Assembly: GCA_947498985.1 (NCBI GenBank)
Contig: CANMMF010000014.1
Span: 1-64,000 of the forward strand
From: an uncultured Paracoccaceae bacterium
GTDB taxonomy: Bacteria > Pseudomonadota > Alphaproteobacteria > Rhodobacterales > Rhodobacteraceae
DNA length: 64,000 nt
Reading direction: 5' to 3'
This document shows, in pieces, positions 17,895 to 27,203 of the stretch; within the stretch, counting starts at the first letter, position 1; the number at the start of each line of letters is the position of its first letter. Both the position numbers and the translations under genes were made by a program. Below the pieces are notes generated by a model, which had not been told where the DNA came from, did no database searches, and saw only the letters and a list, made by a program, of their open reading frames with translations.

Positions 17895-18821
17895 ATGCGA
17901 GAGCGACCCGCAGCCTTGATGATTTCGGGATCGGGACGGTCCGGCACGACGATCCTGTCGGTGCTGCTGGCGCAGGGCGACGCGGTGCTGAATATCGGCC
18001 AGGCGCGCGACATCTGGGCGGGCTGGGCCGAAGATCTGATCTGCACCTGCGGCGCCCCCCTGCAAGGCTGCGCGCTCTGGGGCGCGGTGCGCCGGGCCGC
18101 CTTCGGCGATTGGCAGGCGCAGGATTTCCGCGCCGCCGAGACCCGCATGCGCGCTTTCGTGAGCGACGCCGACGCAGTTGACGATTGGGCGGACACAGCC
18201 GCGCTGCAGCAGCTCGCCACCACACATGCCGCGTTTCTCGAGGATCTGCGCCGTTACCTGCGCGCCACGCTCGATGTCTCGGGCGCGCGGCTGCTGGTGG
18301 ACAGCTCCAAGACGCCCGAGATCGCGCTTGCGGTCTGGCTGGCCGGGGAAACCGATGTCTTCGTGCTCAACATGATGCGCGATCCACGGGCGGTGGCCTG
18401 CAGCTGGGCCAAAAGGAAATCCTCCGGCATTGCGCGCAAGATGCGCGCCTGGGTCTCGCGGCAGCGTCGCCTGACGCGCTGGGGGGATGCGGACGGGCTG
18501 CGCCACCGCGCGCTGCGCTACGAGGCATTTGTGCAAGATCCGCAAGCGGTGCTTCGGGACATCCTCGGCTGGGTCGGGGAAGAGCTGCCGGAGACGCTGT
18601 TCACCGGCCCGCACGCGGCGCGGGTGAGCTGGGCGCACCAGCATCTCTTTCCGCCGTCGAACGAAACGGTATTGGCCGAGAAACGCCAAGACGTCACCAT
18701 CCGCGCGCCGCAGGACTGGCGGGCGCTGCGCAACTGGAAATTGCACCTGACGGCGCTCTCACAGACATTCCCCGAAGGCTGGCGCTACATGCGCGCAGCA
18801 GGATCGGACCACGAGGTGTGA
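17895..18821 (+). CDS. Sulfotransferase family protein
   Basis: A 308-residue putative PAPS-dependent sulfotransferase. MISGSGRSGTTILSVLLA is the 5'-phosphosulfate loop, and NMMRDPRAVACSWAKRK is the 3'-phosphate motif; an internal ICTCGAPLQGCALW Cys cluster is unusual. ATG 17895 is preceded by GCAGGAGAGG. It lies 13 bases before a giant protein that itself begins with a second sulfotransferase domain, so the pair very likely works in one pathway. Acceptor unknown. Confidence 0.82.
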   Translation: MRERPAALMISGSGRSGTTILSVLLAQGDAVLNIGQARDIWAGWAEDLICTCGAPLQGCALWGAVRRAAFGDWQAQDFRAAETRMRAFVSDADAVDDWADTAALQQLATTHAAFLEDLRRYLRATLDVSGARLLVDSSKTPEIALAVWLAGETDVFVLNMMRDPRAVACSWAKRKSSGIARKMRAWVSRQRRLTRWGDADGLRHRALRYEAFVQDPQAVLRDILGWVGEELPETLFTGPHAARVSWAHQHLFPPSNETVLAEKRQDVTIRAPQDWRALRNWKLHLTALSQTFPEGWRYMRAAGSDHEV

Positions 18822-18834
18822 CATAGCCACGCAT

Positions 18835-21800
18835 ATGCTTTTCCTCATCTGTTCGGAGCGCTCCGGCTCCAACCTGATCCGGGCGATGCTGGACGCGCAT
18901 CCGCGCATCGCCGCTCCGCAGCCGCTGCATTTCCTGCGCGACGTGATCGCCCGCGCCGACGCCCTGCCCTTCGGCGCCCGCGACGCCGCCGCCGCAGAGG
19001 TGATGCGCGCGCAGCTCGCCCGCAGCATCGGCAAGCAGTTCGCCCCCGACGACGCCGCAAGGATCGTCGCGCGGGCGGAGGCGGCAGAGCCCTTCACCCC
19101 GCGCGAGATCCTGCGCGCGGTCTATGGCGGGGTGGCCGAGGTGACCGGCGCGGACCTGCTGATGATCAAGGAAAACGAGCTGCAGAACGCCGCCGCCCAG
19201 ATCATCGATGCCTTTCCGGACGCGCAGTTCCTCTTTCAGGTCCGCGATCCGCGCGACTATCTCGCCTCTGCCCTGGCGCTCAAGGAGGGGCGCTTCGGCA
19301 ACAAGTTCGGCGGCTTCCGCAACGCAATGCGGCTTTGGTCGGAAGACCAGCAGTTCGGGTTGCGCATGCTGGGGCATTTCGGGCCGGAGCGGGTGTTTTT
19401 CCAGCGTTACGAAGACCTTGTGGCCAATCCCGAAGCTGTGCTGCGGCAGGTTTGCGCCTTTGCCGGGCTGCCCTTCGCGCCTGAGATGCTGCGCCATCAC
19501 GAGGCCTCGGGCGTGCAGGAGTTCTCCACCCGCAAGGCCGCGTGGGAGAACCTGTCGCGCCCGGTCATGGCAGATAATTTCAACAAGTATCGCCAGAGCC
19601 TTTCGGCGCGCCAGATCGCCGGGGTCGAAGCCGCGCTCGGGCCACTGATGGACCGGTTCGGCTATGCGCGCGATGCCGGCCAGACCGGCAAATGGTCGCT
19701 GATCTGGCCGTCGCTGGTGGAGCCGCTGGAGCGCTGGTCCAACAAGAGCTGGACGCCGTTCCATACTGTGGCGAACACGAAGCACCACAAGAAGCTCGAC
19801 GCCGCTGCCGAGCCGCTGCCGCTGCGCTACGCCAATACCGACACGCGCGGGTTCGCGCCCGGGCAATGGCCGCGCACGGCGCTTGAGCGTGTGCTGGAGA
19901 GCGCCGCACAGCACCCCGACCGCGCGGCTCTCAGGGTGGATGGTGAGGACTGGAGCTATGACCGGCTCTTCGGTGCCGCCGCCGCGCTGGCCCGGAGCCT
20001 GCCCGAGGATCGGCCCGTGGTCGGGATCTACGCCGCGCGACATGTCTCGGCCTATATCGGCATTCTGGCGGTGATGATGGCAGGCGGGGCCTATGTGCCG
20101 CTCAATTGCCGCTTTCCCGCCGCGCGCAACCGCACCATTGCAGCCCGCGCGGGGCTTGACCACATCCTGCACGGCGCGGAGTTCGCCGACGCGGTGGCGG
20201 AGATTGCCGATGGCTTGCCGGTCACCTGCCTGAACATCCCAACCGACGCGCCGCCGCTCTCGGAAAGCGAGGCGCCGCTCTCCCGCCCGGGCCTCGGCGA
20301 CACCGCTTATATCCTTTTCACTTCCGGATCGACCGGCACCCCGAAAGGCGTGCCGATCAGCCACGGCAATCTCGCGGCCTATCTCGGCAATGCGCTGGAG
20401 GCACTGCGCCCCGCGCCAGAGGACCGCTTTTCGCAGACCTTCGATCTGACCTTCGATCTTTCCGTGCATGATCTCTTTGTCTGCTGGTCCGCAGGGGCGT
20501 GTCTCTGCGTGGCCTCGCAAGCCGATCTCTCGGACCCGGCAGGCTATGTCACGCGCGAGCGCATCACGCATTGGTTCTCCGTCCCGTCGCTGGCCTACAC
20601 GCTGCGCCAGACCGGCAAGCTGACGGAAGGCGCCCTGCCCTCGGTCACAACGTCGCTTTTCTGCGGCGAAGCCCTGCCCGCTGACCTTGCCCGCGACTGG
20701 CACAGGGCAACTGGCAAGGCCCGGCTGGAGAATTGGTACGGCCCGACCGAGGCAACCATTGCCTGCACGCGGCACGTCTTTGCGCCGGAGGATCCCGCCA
20801 CCGGCACCGTGCCCATCGGCAGGGCCTTTGACGGCATGACCGCGCTGGTGATCGGTGAAGACGGCAAACCGGTCGCGGACGGTCAGACCGGCGCGCTCTA
20901 CTTGGGGGGGGCGCAAATCGCCGACGGGTATCTCAACGCGCCGGAGCAAACCGCGCGCTCCTTTGTGACGCTGCCGGGCCGGTCCGGGCGCTTTTACGAC
21001 ACCGGCGATCTGGTGAGCCGGGTGGGCGGCGTGTTGCAGTTTCACGGACGGCGCGATTTCCAGGTCAAGATCCGCGGCTACCGCGTCGAGCTGGGAGAGA
21101 TCGAGGCCGCGTTGCGGGCGCAATCGGGCGGCGACAATGTGGTCGCCTTGACCTGGCCGCATGGCAGCGCGAACGCCACCCATGTCGTCGCCGTCTTCGA
21201 ACGCGATGACGAAAGCCCGGTGCTCGACCGCGCGCCGCTTGCCGCCGAACTGCCCGATTACATGATCCCCTCCAGCGCCTTCGGGCTCCGCGCCTTCCCC
21301 ACGAATGCCAGCGGCAAGACCGACCGCGCTGCCATCGCCGCGGCCATCGAGGCGCGGATCGCGGCACGCCGGGACGCCGCGGACGGCTCTTTCGAAGGGC
21401 GCGTGCTGGCGCTGATTCTCAGGGTCAAGCCGACGCTGGACGCAGAGCGCATCAAGGACGCCGAAAGCCTGCTCTGGGCCGGTCTCGACAGCCTCGATTT
21501 CGTCAACCTCACCCATCTCTTCGAGACCGAGCTCGATGTGACCCTGACCGAAGCGCGCGTCGCCGCCCTGGCCAACATGACCTTTCCCGACCTCGTGCGC
21601 GATCTGCAAAGCGGTCAGGCGGCCTCCTCCGCGATCTCGCAGATCCCGGCAGAACGCATGCGCCGCGCGAACCGCGCGCTGGCCTTCGTGCGCGGCTTTC
21701 CGGGCGTCGTGACCCGCAGCCGCGCGCCGCTGCTGCTGGCCTTCGGCTCTTCGGGCACGATGCGCGCCATCGACACAGGTGCCGCGCAGGATGCCGCGGG

Positions 21801-22473
21801 CGCGCAGGCGCTGGACTGCCGCGTGATCAATGCGGGCCTGCCGGCGCTGACCTCTGCCGGTCTGGCGCGCATGGCGCGGTTTGTCGCCGAAACTGTCGAG
21901 GGCGCCGAGGTGGCGATGGTGCTGCACGAGCTCGACCCGATCCTCGTCTCCACCGTGCCGCCCAAGGGCGATGTGGAACTGGACGAGGCGATCTATTCCG
22001 GGGCCGCCAGCCTGCGCGCGACGCCCGCCACCGCGTCTGAATTCGACTGGACCGCGCAATCGGGCGGCATGCTGCAGGCCGAGGCCGCCAAGCCGCGCAA
22101 GACCCCCAAGGCGCTCTGGGAACGGGAACGGGATTTCGAGATCGCCAAGGTCTATGGCGGCGGGATCGCCTTTGACGACGAGGCCGTGGCGGCCTGGGTG
22201 ACCGCCACCCAAAAGCTGCAAAAGCTGGGCGCGCCGGTGGTGGGATGGGTGCATCCGATGGCCGAAGGCGCGACCGGCGGCGGGATGTTCGACGCGTTGC
22301 TGGACGGTCTCAAGCGCGACACGGGCGTGCCGATGATCCGCCCCGACGCCTTTACCCTCGCGCCGGATTTATTCCTGAATATCAACCATATGCGCCCCGG
22401 CGACGGAATGCAGCTGCTGAGCCGCCAGCTCATGGATCTGGCGCTGCGCGAGGCGGGCCTCGTTCAGTCGTAA
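18835..22473 (+). CDS. Sulfotransferase-adenylation-carrier-SGNH fusion (NRPS-like)
   Basis: A 1212-residue multidomain protein. Residues 1-290: sulfotransferase-like (LICSERSGSNLIRAML, FQVRDPRDYLASALALKEG). About 350-830: adenylation domain with YILFTSGSTGTPKGVP (A3), NWYGPTEATIAC (A5), YDTGDLV (A7), GRRDFQVKIRGYRVELGE (A8) and NASGKTDR (A10). About 860-920: carrier protein with LLWAGLDSLDF (Ser886 for phosphopantetheine). About 960-1212: hydrolase-like tail with FGSSGT (972-973), VINAGLPALTSAG and NINHMRPGDG, like SGNH blocks I, II and V. It has no condensation domain. It may activate one amino or carboxylic acid, sulfate something, and release or transfer the product. The ribosome site before ATG 18835 is weak. 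Confidence 0.82.
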   Translation: MLFLICSERSGSNLIRAMLDAHPRIAAPQPLHFLRDVIARADALPFGARDAAAAEVMRAQLARSIGKQFAPDDAARIVARAEAAEPFTPREILRAVYGGVAEVTGADLLMIKENELQNAAAQIIDAFPDAQFLFQVRDPRDYLASALALKEGRFGNKFGGFRNAMRLWSEDQQFGLRMLGHFGPERVFFQRYEDLVANPEAVLRQVCAFAGLPFAPEMLRHHEASGVQEFSTRKAAWENLSRPVMADNFNKYRQSLSARQIAGVEAALGPLMDRFGYARDAGQTGKWSLIWPSLVEPLERWSNKSWTPFHTVANTKHHKKLDAAAEPLPLRYANTDTRGFAPGQWPRTALERVLESAAQHPDRAALRVDGEDWSYDRLFGAAAALARSLPEDRPVVGIYAARHVSAYIGILAVMMAGGAYVPLNCRFPAARNRTIAARAGLDHILHGAEFADAVAEIADGLPVTCLNIPTDAPPLSESEAPLSRPGLGDTAYILFTSGSTGTPKGVPISHGNLAAYLGNALEALRPAPEDRFSQTFDLTFDLSVHDLFVCWSAGACLCVASQADLSDPAGYVTRERITHWFSVPSLAYTLRQTGKLTEGALPSVTTSLFCGEALPADLARDWHRATGKARLENWYGPTEATIACTRHVFAPEDPATGTVPIGRAFDGMTALVIGEDGKPVADGQTGALYLGGAQIADGYLNAPEQTARSFVTLPGRSGRFYDTGDLVSRVGGVLQFHGRRDFQVKIRGYRVELGEIEAALRAQSGGDNVVALTWPHGSANATHVVAVFERDDESPVLDRAPLAAELPDYMIPSSAFGLRAFPTNASGKTDRAAIAAAIEARIAARRDAADGSFEGRVLALILRVKPTLDAERIKDAESLLWAGLDSLDFVNLTHLFETELDVTLTEARVAALANMTFPDLVRDLQSGQAASSAISQIPAERMRRANRALAFVRGFPGVVTRSRAPLLLAFGSSGTMRAIDTGAAQDAAGAQALDCRVINAGLPALTSAGLARMARFVAETVEGAEVAMVLHELDPILVSTVPPKGDVELDEAIYSGAASLRATPATASEFDWTAQSGGMLQAEAAKPRKTPKALWERERDFEIAKVYGGGIAFDDEAVAAWVTATQKLQKLGAPVVGWVHPMAEGATGGGMFDALLDGLKRDTGVPMIRPDAFTLAPDLFLNINHMRPGDGMQLLSRQLMDLALREAGLVQS

Positions 22474-23441
22474 CAGCCCGCGACGCGCCCGCGCAGCTGC
22501 ACCAGCGCCAGAACCGTGTCGATGGTGGGGGTCGGCGTGTCGGTGATCCGGGCGATCTCCTGCACCGCCGTCACCAGGGCGTCGATCTCCATCGGGCGGC
22601 CCTGGTCCAGATCCTGCAGCATGGAGGTGCGATGCGCCCCCACCGCAGCCCCCCCGTCGATACGCTTTTCCACATCGATCGGAAATTTCACGCCAAGCTT
22701 CTCGGCCACCTGCTGGGCTTCGAGCATCATGTTGCGCGCCACGTCGCGGGTGCCGGGATCGGTGCAGAGCACGTCGAGCGTGGCATGGGTCAGCGCCGAG
22801 ATCGGGTTGAAGCTGAGATTGCCCCAGAGCTTGATCCAGATGTCGTCGCGCAGGCTGCGGCGCACCGGCGCCTTGAGCCCGGCCTGCGACAACACCTTGC
22901 TGAGCGCCAGCGCGCGCTCCGACCGGCTGCCATCAGGCTCGCCCAGCAGAAACCGGTTGCCGGTGAAATGCTTGATCACGCCGGGCTCGACCACTTCGGC
23001 AGCCGGGTAGACCACGCAGCCCAAAACCCGGTCCGGGCCAAACCCGTCCCATTGCCTGTTGCCGGGATCCACGGTCTGCAAACGCGTGCCCTCGAGTGGC
23101 CCGCCGATCTTGTGGAAAAACCACCACGGCACACCGTTCACACCCGACACGATGGTGGTCTTGTCACCGATGAGCGGCTGCATCGCGTCCACCACGCCCG
23201 GCACCGAATGCGCCTTGAGCGTGACGATCACGTAATCCTGCTCACCGATCTCGGCAGGATCGTCGGAGGCGGTGACCTGAACCACGCTCTCCTCGCCATC
23301 CTCGATCAGCTTCAGCCCGTTGGCCTGCATCGCCGCCAGATGCGGGCCGCGGGCCACAAGGCTCACATCCGCGCCCGCCTGCGCCAGCTTCACCCCCATA
23401 TAGCCGCCGATGGCGCCCGCTCCGAACACACAGATCTTCAT
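22464..23441 (-). CDS. Ketopantoate reductase family protein (ApbA/PanE-like)
   Basis: A 325-residue NADPH-dependent 2-oxoacid reductase. The N-terminus MKICVFGAGAIGGYMGVKLA is a Rossmann dinucleotide site; DYVIVTLKAHSVPGV contains the family Lys, and NLSFNPISALTHATLD the C-terminal substrate region. ATG 23441 is chosen because GGGGAAAGCA precedes it. It is the last gene of the minus-strand Tct operon and overlaps the convergent NRPS-like gene by ten bases. In such operons these enzymes often reduce a branched 2-oxo acid rather than ketopantoate, so the substrate is left open. Confidence 0.85.
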   Translation of the reverse strand: MKICVFGAGAIGGYMGVKLAQAGADVSLVARGPHLAAMQANGLKLIEDGEESVVQVTASDDPAEIGEQDYVIVTLKAHSVPGVVDAMQPLIGDKTTIVSGVNGVPWWFFHKIGGPLEGTRLQTVDPGNRQWDGFGPDRVLGCVVYPAAEVVEPGVIKHFTGNRFLLGEPDGSRSERALALSKVLSQAGLKAPVRRSLRDDIWIKLWGNLSFNPISALTHATLDVLCTDPGTRDVARNMMLEAQQVAEKLGVKFPIDVEKRIDGGAAVGAHRTSMLQDLDQGRPMEIDALVTAVQEIARITDTPTPTIDTVLALVQLRGRVAGCYD

Positions 23442-23547
23442 TGCTTTCCCCACGCGATCCGGCCCTTTATCCGGACCCGCCCCCTGCTTCTTCTCTTTAA
23501 AAATACGCCAAATCGCGGCCCGCGCCGGGCGCGCCGCGGGGCATGGA

Positions 23548-25074
23548 TCACGCCGGTTCCACCAGCCCCAGCTTTTCGGCGAGCCCGATGCGCATCATCT
23601 TGCCGGTCGCGCCTTTGGGGATCTCGTCGAGGATCACCAACTTGCGCGGGCATTTGAAATCCGCCAGCCGCTCCAGCGCGAAATCTCGGATCTCGCGTTC
23701 AGTGGCCTGCTGCCCGTCACGCAGCACCACAGCGGCTGCCACTTCCTCGCCAAGCTTGGGATGCGGCAGGGCAAAGGTCACCACCTGCTGGATCGCCGGG
23801 TGGTCCATCAGCACGCCGTCCACTTCCAGCGGAGAGACCTTCTCGCCGCCGCGGTTGATGATTTCCTTCAGGCGGCCCGTCAGCAGCAGGAAACCGTCCT
23901 CGTCAAACGCCCCCTGATCGCCGGTGCGGAACCAGCGATGCCCCTCTGCCTCGAAGAAGTTCTTGGCATTTGCCTCGGGGTTGCTCTCGTAGCCCGGTGT
24001 CACGTTTGGCCCGGAGATACAGACCTCGCCGGTCTCGTCGATGAGGCGGTTCTCGGTCTCGTGGGCGATGCGCACCATCGGGCCCGCCTCGACACCGACG
24101 CTGCCGGGTTTCTGCATGTCGAGCGGATTGCAGCACATCTGGTGCGCGGCTTCGGTCATCCCGTAGGCCTCGATCACCGGCGCGTCGAACGTGTCGCGCA
24201 GCGCCTGCATGACCTGCGCGGGCAGCGATGCCGAGGAGGAGCGCAGGAAACGCAGAGGCACGTCGGCGATGACGTCTTCGTTGCGGCCCGCGCGCGACAG
24301 GATCGCCTGATGCATGGTCGGCACGGCGGTGTACCAGGTCGGGCGCGCCTCGCGCATCAGCGCAAAGAAATTCAATGCGTTGAAGCCTTGCGAGCAGAAG
24401 ATCGACGCCCCGGCAGAGAGCGAGGCGGAGACCGCCGCCAGCAGCCCGTGGATGTGAAAGAGCGGCATCACGTTCAGGCAGCGATCCTCTGGGGTCAATG
24501 TCAGCGACTGCGCGATGTTCTGCGCCGAAGCCGCGACATTGGATTGCAGAAGCGGCACGATCTTGGGCCGCGAGGTGGTGCCGGAGGTGTGCAGGATCAG
24601 CGCCACGTCGGTCTCGGTGGGGGCCTCGCCCTGCACCGCATCCGTCTCGCCATCGGCCTGCAGCGAGAACACGCCCGCCTCCGCGCCTTCAGGCACGCGC
24701 GCGCGCAGGATGGTCATGCCGAGCCGTTTTGCCGCGGCAAAGGCCGGGCCGTCCTCGCCTTCGGCCAGCACGATGGCGCGGGCCTTCAGATCCTCCAGAT
24801 AGAAGGCGTATTCATCCTCGCGGTACGAAGGATTGAGCGGGGCAGTCGTGGCTGACTGCGCGATAGTGACAAAGGCCGTCGCCATCTCCGGCCCGTTGGG
24901 CAGAACGATCGCCACCCGGTCCTGCGGTTCGACCCCCGACGCGCGCAGCTCCGCTTTCACCTGCTCCGACAGCGCACGCAGCCCGCCATAGCTCAGCCAC
25001 GTTCTGTCCGGTGCGCCGATGGCTGCGGCCGCGTCCGGATGCTGCGCGATAAGCGCCTTGAGTGTCGTGTGCAT
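23548..25074 (-). CDS. Acyl-CoA synthetase / AMP-dependent ligase
   Basis: A 508-residue ANL-superfamily enzyme that activates a carboxylic acid through an acyl-AMP to its CoA thioester. Motifs: LILHTSGTTSRPKIVP (P-loop), PLFHIHGL, EAYGMTEAAHQM, WFRTGDQGAFDEDGF, LKEIINRGGEKVSP and PKGATGKMMR (catalytic Lys). The overall look is close to oxalyl-CoA synthetase/PCS60-type ligases as I remember them, which would fit uptake of a small dicarboxylate by the Tct system upstream. It starts 33 bases after tctA ends, so they are co-transcribed. Confidence 0.88.
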   Translation of the reverse strand: MHTTLKALIAQHPDAAAAIGAPDRTWLSYGGLRALSEQVKAELRASGVEPQDRVAIVLPNGPEMATAFVTIAQSATTAPLNPSYREDEYAFYLEDLKARAIVLAEGEDGPAFAAAKRLGMTILRARVPEGAEAGVFSLQADGETDAVQGEAPTETDVALILHTSGTTSRPKIVPLLQSNVAASAQNIAQSLTLTPEDRCLNVMPLFHIHGLLAAVSASLSAGASIFCSQGFNALNFFALMREARPTWYTAVPTMHQAILSRAGRNEDVIADVPLRFLRSSSASLPAQVMQALRDTFDAPVIEAYGMTEAAHQMCCNPLDMQKPGSVGVEAGPMVRIAHETENRLIDETGEVCISGPNVTPGYESNPEANAKNFFEAEGHRWFRTGDQGAFDEDGFLLLTGRLKEIINRGGEKVSPLEVDGVLMDHPAIQQVVTFALPHPKLGEEVAAAVVLRDGQQATEREIRDFALERLADFKCPRKLVILDEIPKGATGKMMRIGLAEKLGLVEPA

Positions 25075-25107
25075 ACCCGTCGTCCCCTTTGGTCTTTAAC
25101 ATCTGGT

Positions 25108-26625
25108 TCACTCCGCCGTAACGATGCTGCGGCGCGACCCCTTGCGTAGATATCTCACAAAGGGCAGCACAAAGAAAAGCACAGCAATTGCAATAAACGC
25201 GCCCGAGAGCGGGCGTTCGATGAAGGCCAGCACGTTGCCCTGTTCGGCAATCAGCGTCTGGCGGAAGCTTTTTTCCATCAGCGGACCAAGCACCAGCGCC
25301 AGCACCAGAGGGGCCAGCGGATAGTCCGCCTTGCGCAGCAGATAGCCCGCCACCCCGAAGCCGGCAATCAGCCAGACGTCGTGCATTTTCTGGCTGGGAG
25401 CGAAGCCGCCCACGATGCAGAGCACCATGACGATGGCGCAAAGCACGGTGAACGGCATCCGGAGCGCCCAGACAAAGAGCGGGATGAGCGCGATGTTGAT
25501 CGCCACGGCGGCGAAGTTCGCGGTGTAGAGCGACGAGATCAGGCCCCAGACAAAATCCGGCTGCTCGATGAACAGCATCGGGCCCGGCACCAGTCCCCAC
25601 ATTACCATGCCGCCGAGCAGGAGCGCGGTGGTGGGCGAGCCGGGAATGCCCAGCGTCAGCATCGGCAAAAGCGAACCGGTGGAGGCGGCGTTGTTGGCGG
25701 TTTCCGGTGCCGCAACACCTTCGATATTGCCCTTGCCGAAGGTCTCGGGCGAGCGCGAGGTCTGCTTGGCGATGCCGTAGGCCATGAGCGAGGCGGGCGT
25801 GGCCCCGGCGGCGGGCAGCATGCCCACGAAAAACCCCATGACCGACCCGAAGGTCATGGTCTTCCAGATCCGCCCCATGCGCTTGATGCCGTAGCCCAGC
25901 TCCTTGAAGGTGATCCTGGCGGGGGTGACCTGGGGGGCGGTCTTGGAGGTCTCGATGGTGTAGAGGATCTCTCCGATGCCGTAGACGCCGATCGCCAGCA
26001 CCAGGAACGAGATGCCGGAGTAAAAGCCCGGGATGTCCCCAAATATCAGCCGCGGCTGGCCGGAGATCAGGTCGAGGCCGACGGTCGAGAGCACCAGCCC
26101 CAGGCAGATCATCACCACGGTCTTGAGCTTGTCGTCGCCGCCCAGTCCCACAAATGTGGTGAAGGCCAGAAGCACCAGCGCAAATTCCTCGGCGGGCCCG
26201 AATTTCAGCGCCAGATCGGCCAAAGGCGCGGCAAAGAGCGTGAAGAGGATGACCGAGATCGTGCCGCCGATGAACGACGCCACGGCAGCGGCGATCAGCG
26301 CCAGACCGGCCTTGCCCTGCTGCGCCATGGGCCGCCCGTCAAAGGTTGTGGCGACCGCGGTGGAGGCGCCCGGAATGCCCAGCAGGATCGAGCTGACCGC
26401 GCCGCCATACATCGCCCCGTAGTAGATCGCGGCCAGCAGGATGATCGCGGAGGACGGCGGCACGATGAAGGTCAGCGGCAGCACGATGGCCACGCCGTTG
26501 ACCGAGCCCAGCCCCGGCATCGCACCGATGAAAAGACCCGCCGTGACCCCCAGAAGAACAATCATCAGATTGATCGGAGACAGCGAGGTGGCGAATCCGT
26601 CGGCAAGCAGGGCGAGAACGTCCAT
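25108..26625 (-). CDS. tctA: Tripartite tricarboxylate transporter large permease TctA
   Basis: A 505-residue inner-membrane protein with about twelve helices. The TctA hallmarks are visible: GLFIGAMPGLGSVNGVAI, YYGAMYGGAVSSILLGIPG, TFDGRPMAQQGKAG, and the second-half repeats GMLPAAGATPASLMAYG and LTLGIPGSPTTALLLGG. It moves a carboxylate captured by the periplasmic TctC, driven by an ion gradient. The order tctC-tctB-tctA with 12-77 base gaps is standard. The substrate is likely the acid activated by the CoA ligase that follows. Confidence 0.93.
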   Translation of the reverse strand: MDVLALLADGFATSLSPINLMIVLLGVTAGLFIGAMPGLGSVNGVAIVLPLTFIVPPSSAIILLAAIYYGAMYGGAVSSILLGIPGASTAVATTFDGRPMAQQGKAGLALIAAAVASFIGGTISVILFTLFAAPLADLALKFGPAEEFALVLLAFTTFVGLGGDDKLKTVVMICLGLVLSTVGLDLISGQPRLIFGDIPGFYSGISFLVLAIGVYGIGEILYTIETSKTAPQVTPARITFKELGYGIKRMGRIWKTMTFGSVMGFFVGMLPAAGATPASLMAYGIAKQTSRSPETFGKGNIEGVAAPETANNAASTGSLLPMLTLGIPGSPTTALLLGGMVMWGLVPGPMLFIEQPDFVWGLISSLYTANFAAVAINIALIPLFVWALRMPFTVLCAIVMVLCIVGGFAPSQKMHDVWLIAGFGVAGYLLRKADYPLAPLVLALVLGPLMEKSFRQTLIAEQGNVLAFIERPLSGAFIAIAVLFFVLPFVRYLRKGSRRSIVTAE

Positions 26626-26637
26626 TGCGGCCTCCTG

Positions 26638-27126
26638 TCAGAAGAACATTGCGTAGAGCGGGAAGAAGAGCGGCTCTGTAAAGCCTTTCGGCAACAGGAT
26701 TTTCAGCGTCGCCTCGAAGAAGAAGAACAAGAAAACCGGCGTGCCGAGGGTCAGGCACAGCGTCAGCACCCAGCCATGCCGCCCGAAGATCTTCAGGTAC
26801 CAGAAAAGAAACAGCGGGATCGCGATATAGGCCCCGGCAATCGGGATCAGCGCGATTGTGACAAATAGCGCTGCGATCACCATCAGCAGCGGGCGCAGCA
26901 TCGACATGTCGAAGAAGAAGCTCGCCCGCGCGGAGGCGCCGAAACTGCGCAGCAGAATGAGGCTGGAGCAGAGCAGCATCACCGCCGAGAGCCAGAACGG
27001 GAACGCGCCGCCGCCGGGGCCGCCGGTCTCGCCGTTCCAGCCGATGGGCAGCGCCGTTGCATGGATCATGAAATAGACCGACAGCACCATGATAGCGCCC
27101 GCGATGATGCGATCACCTGCCAGCAT
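26638..27126 (-). CDS. tctB: Tripartite tricarboxylate transporter small subunit TctB
   Basis: A 162-residue four-helix membrane protein of the TctB family (MLAGDRIIAGAIMVLSVYF, then WNGETGGPGGGAFPFWL, and a C-terminal helix pair). ATG 27126 is preferred over an in-frame start 63 bases upstream because GGGGGAGAACGCCG directly precedes it. It forms the membrane complex with TctA, 12 bases downstream. Confidence 0.88.
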   Translation of the reverse strand: MLAGDRIIAGAIMVLSVYFMIHATALPIGWNGETGGPGGGAFPFWLSAVMLLCSSLILLRSFGASARASFFFDMSMLRPLLMVIAALFVTIALIPIAGAYIAIPLFLFWYLKIFGRHGWVLTLCLTLGTPVFLFFFFEATLKILLPKGFTEPLFFPLYAMFF

Positions 27127-27203
27127 CGGCGTTCTCCCCCGGAAAAGATGTGAAGGACGGGCCACATGCGCTGCGGCCCGCCGGATCAATGCGCGTCAGC
27201 GGC

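Noticed and set aside
18694-22254. 1186-codon open frame opposite the NRPS-like gene
   Set aside because: The plus strand encodes clear sulfotransferase, adenylation and carrier motifs; the antisense frame is open only because of high-GC codon bias.
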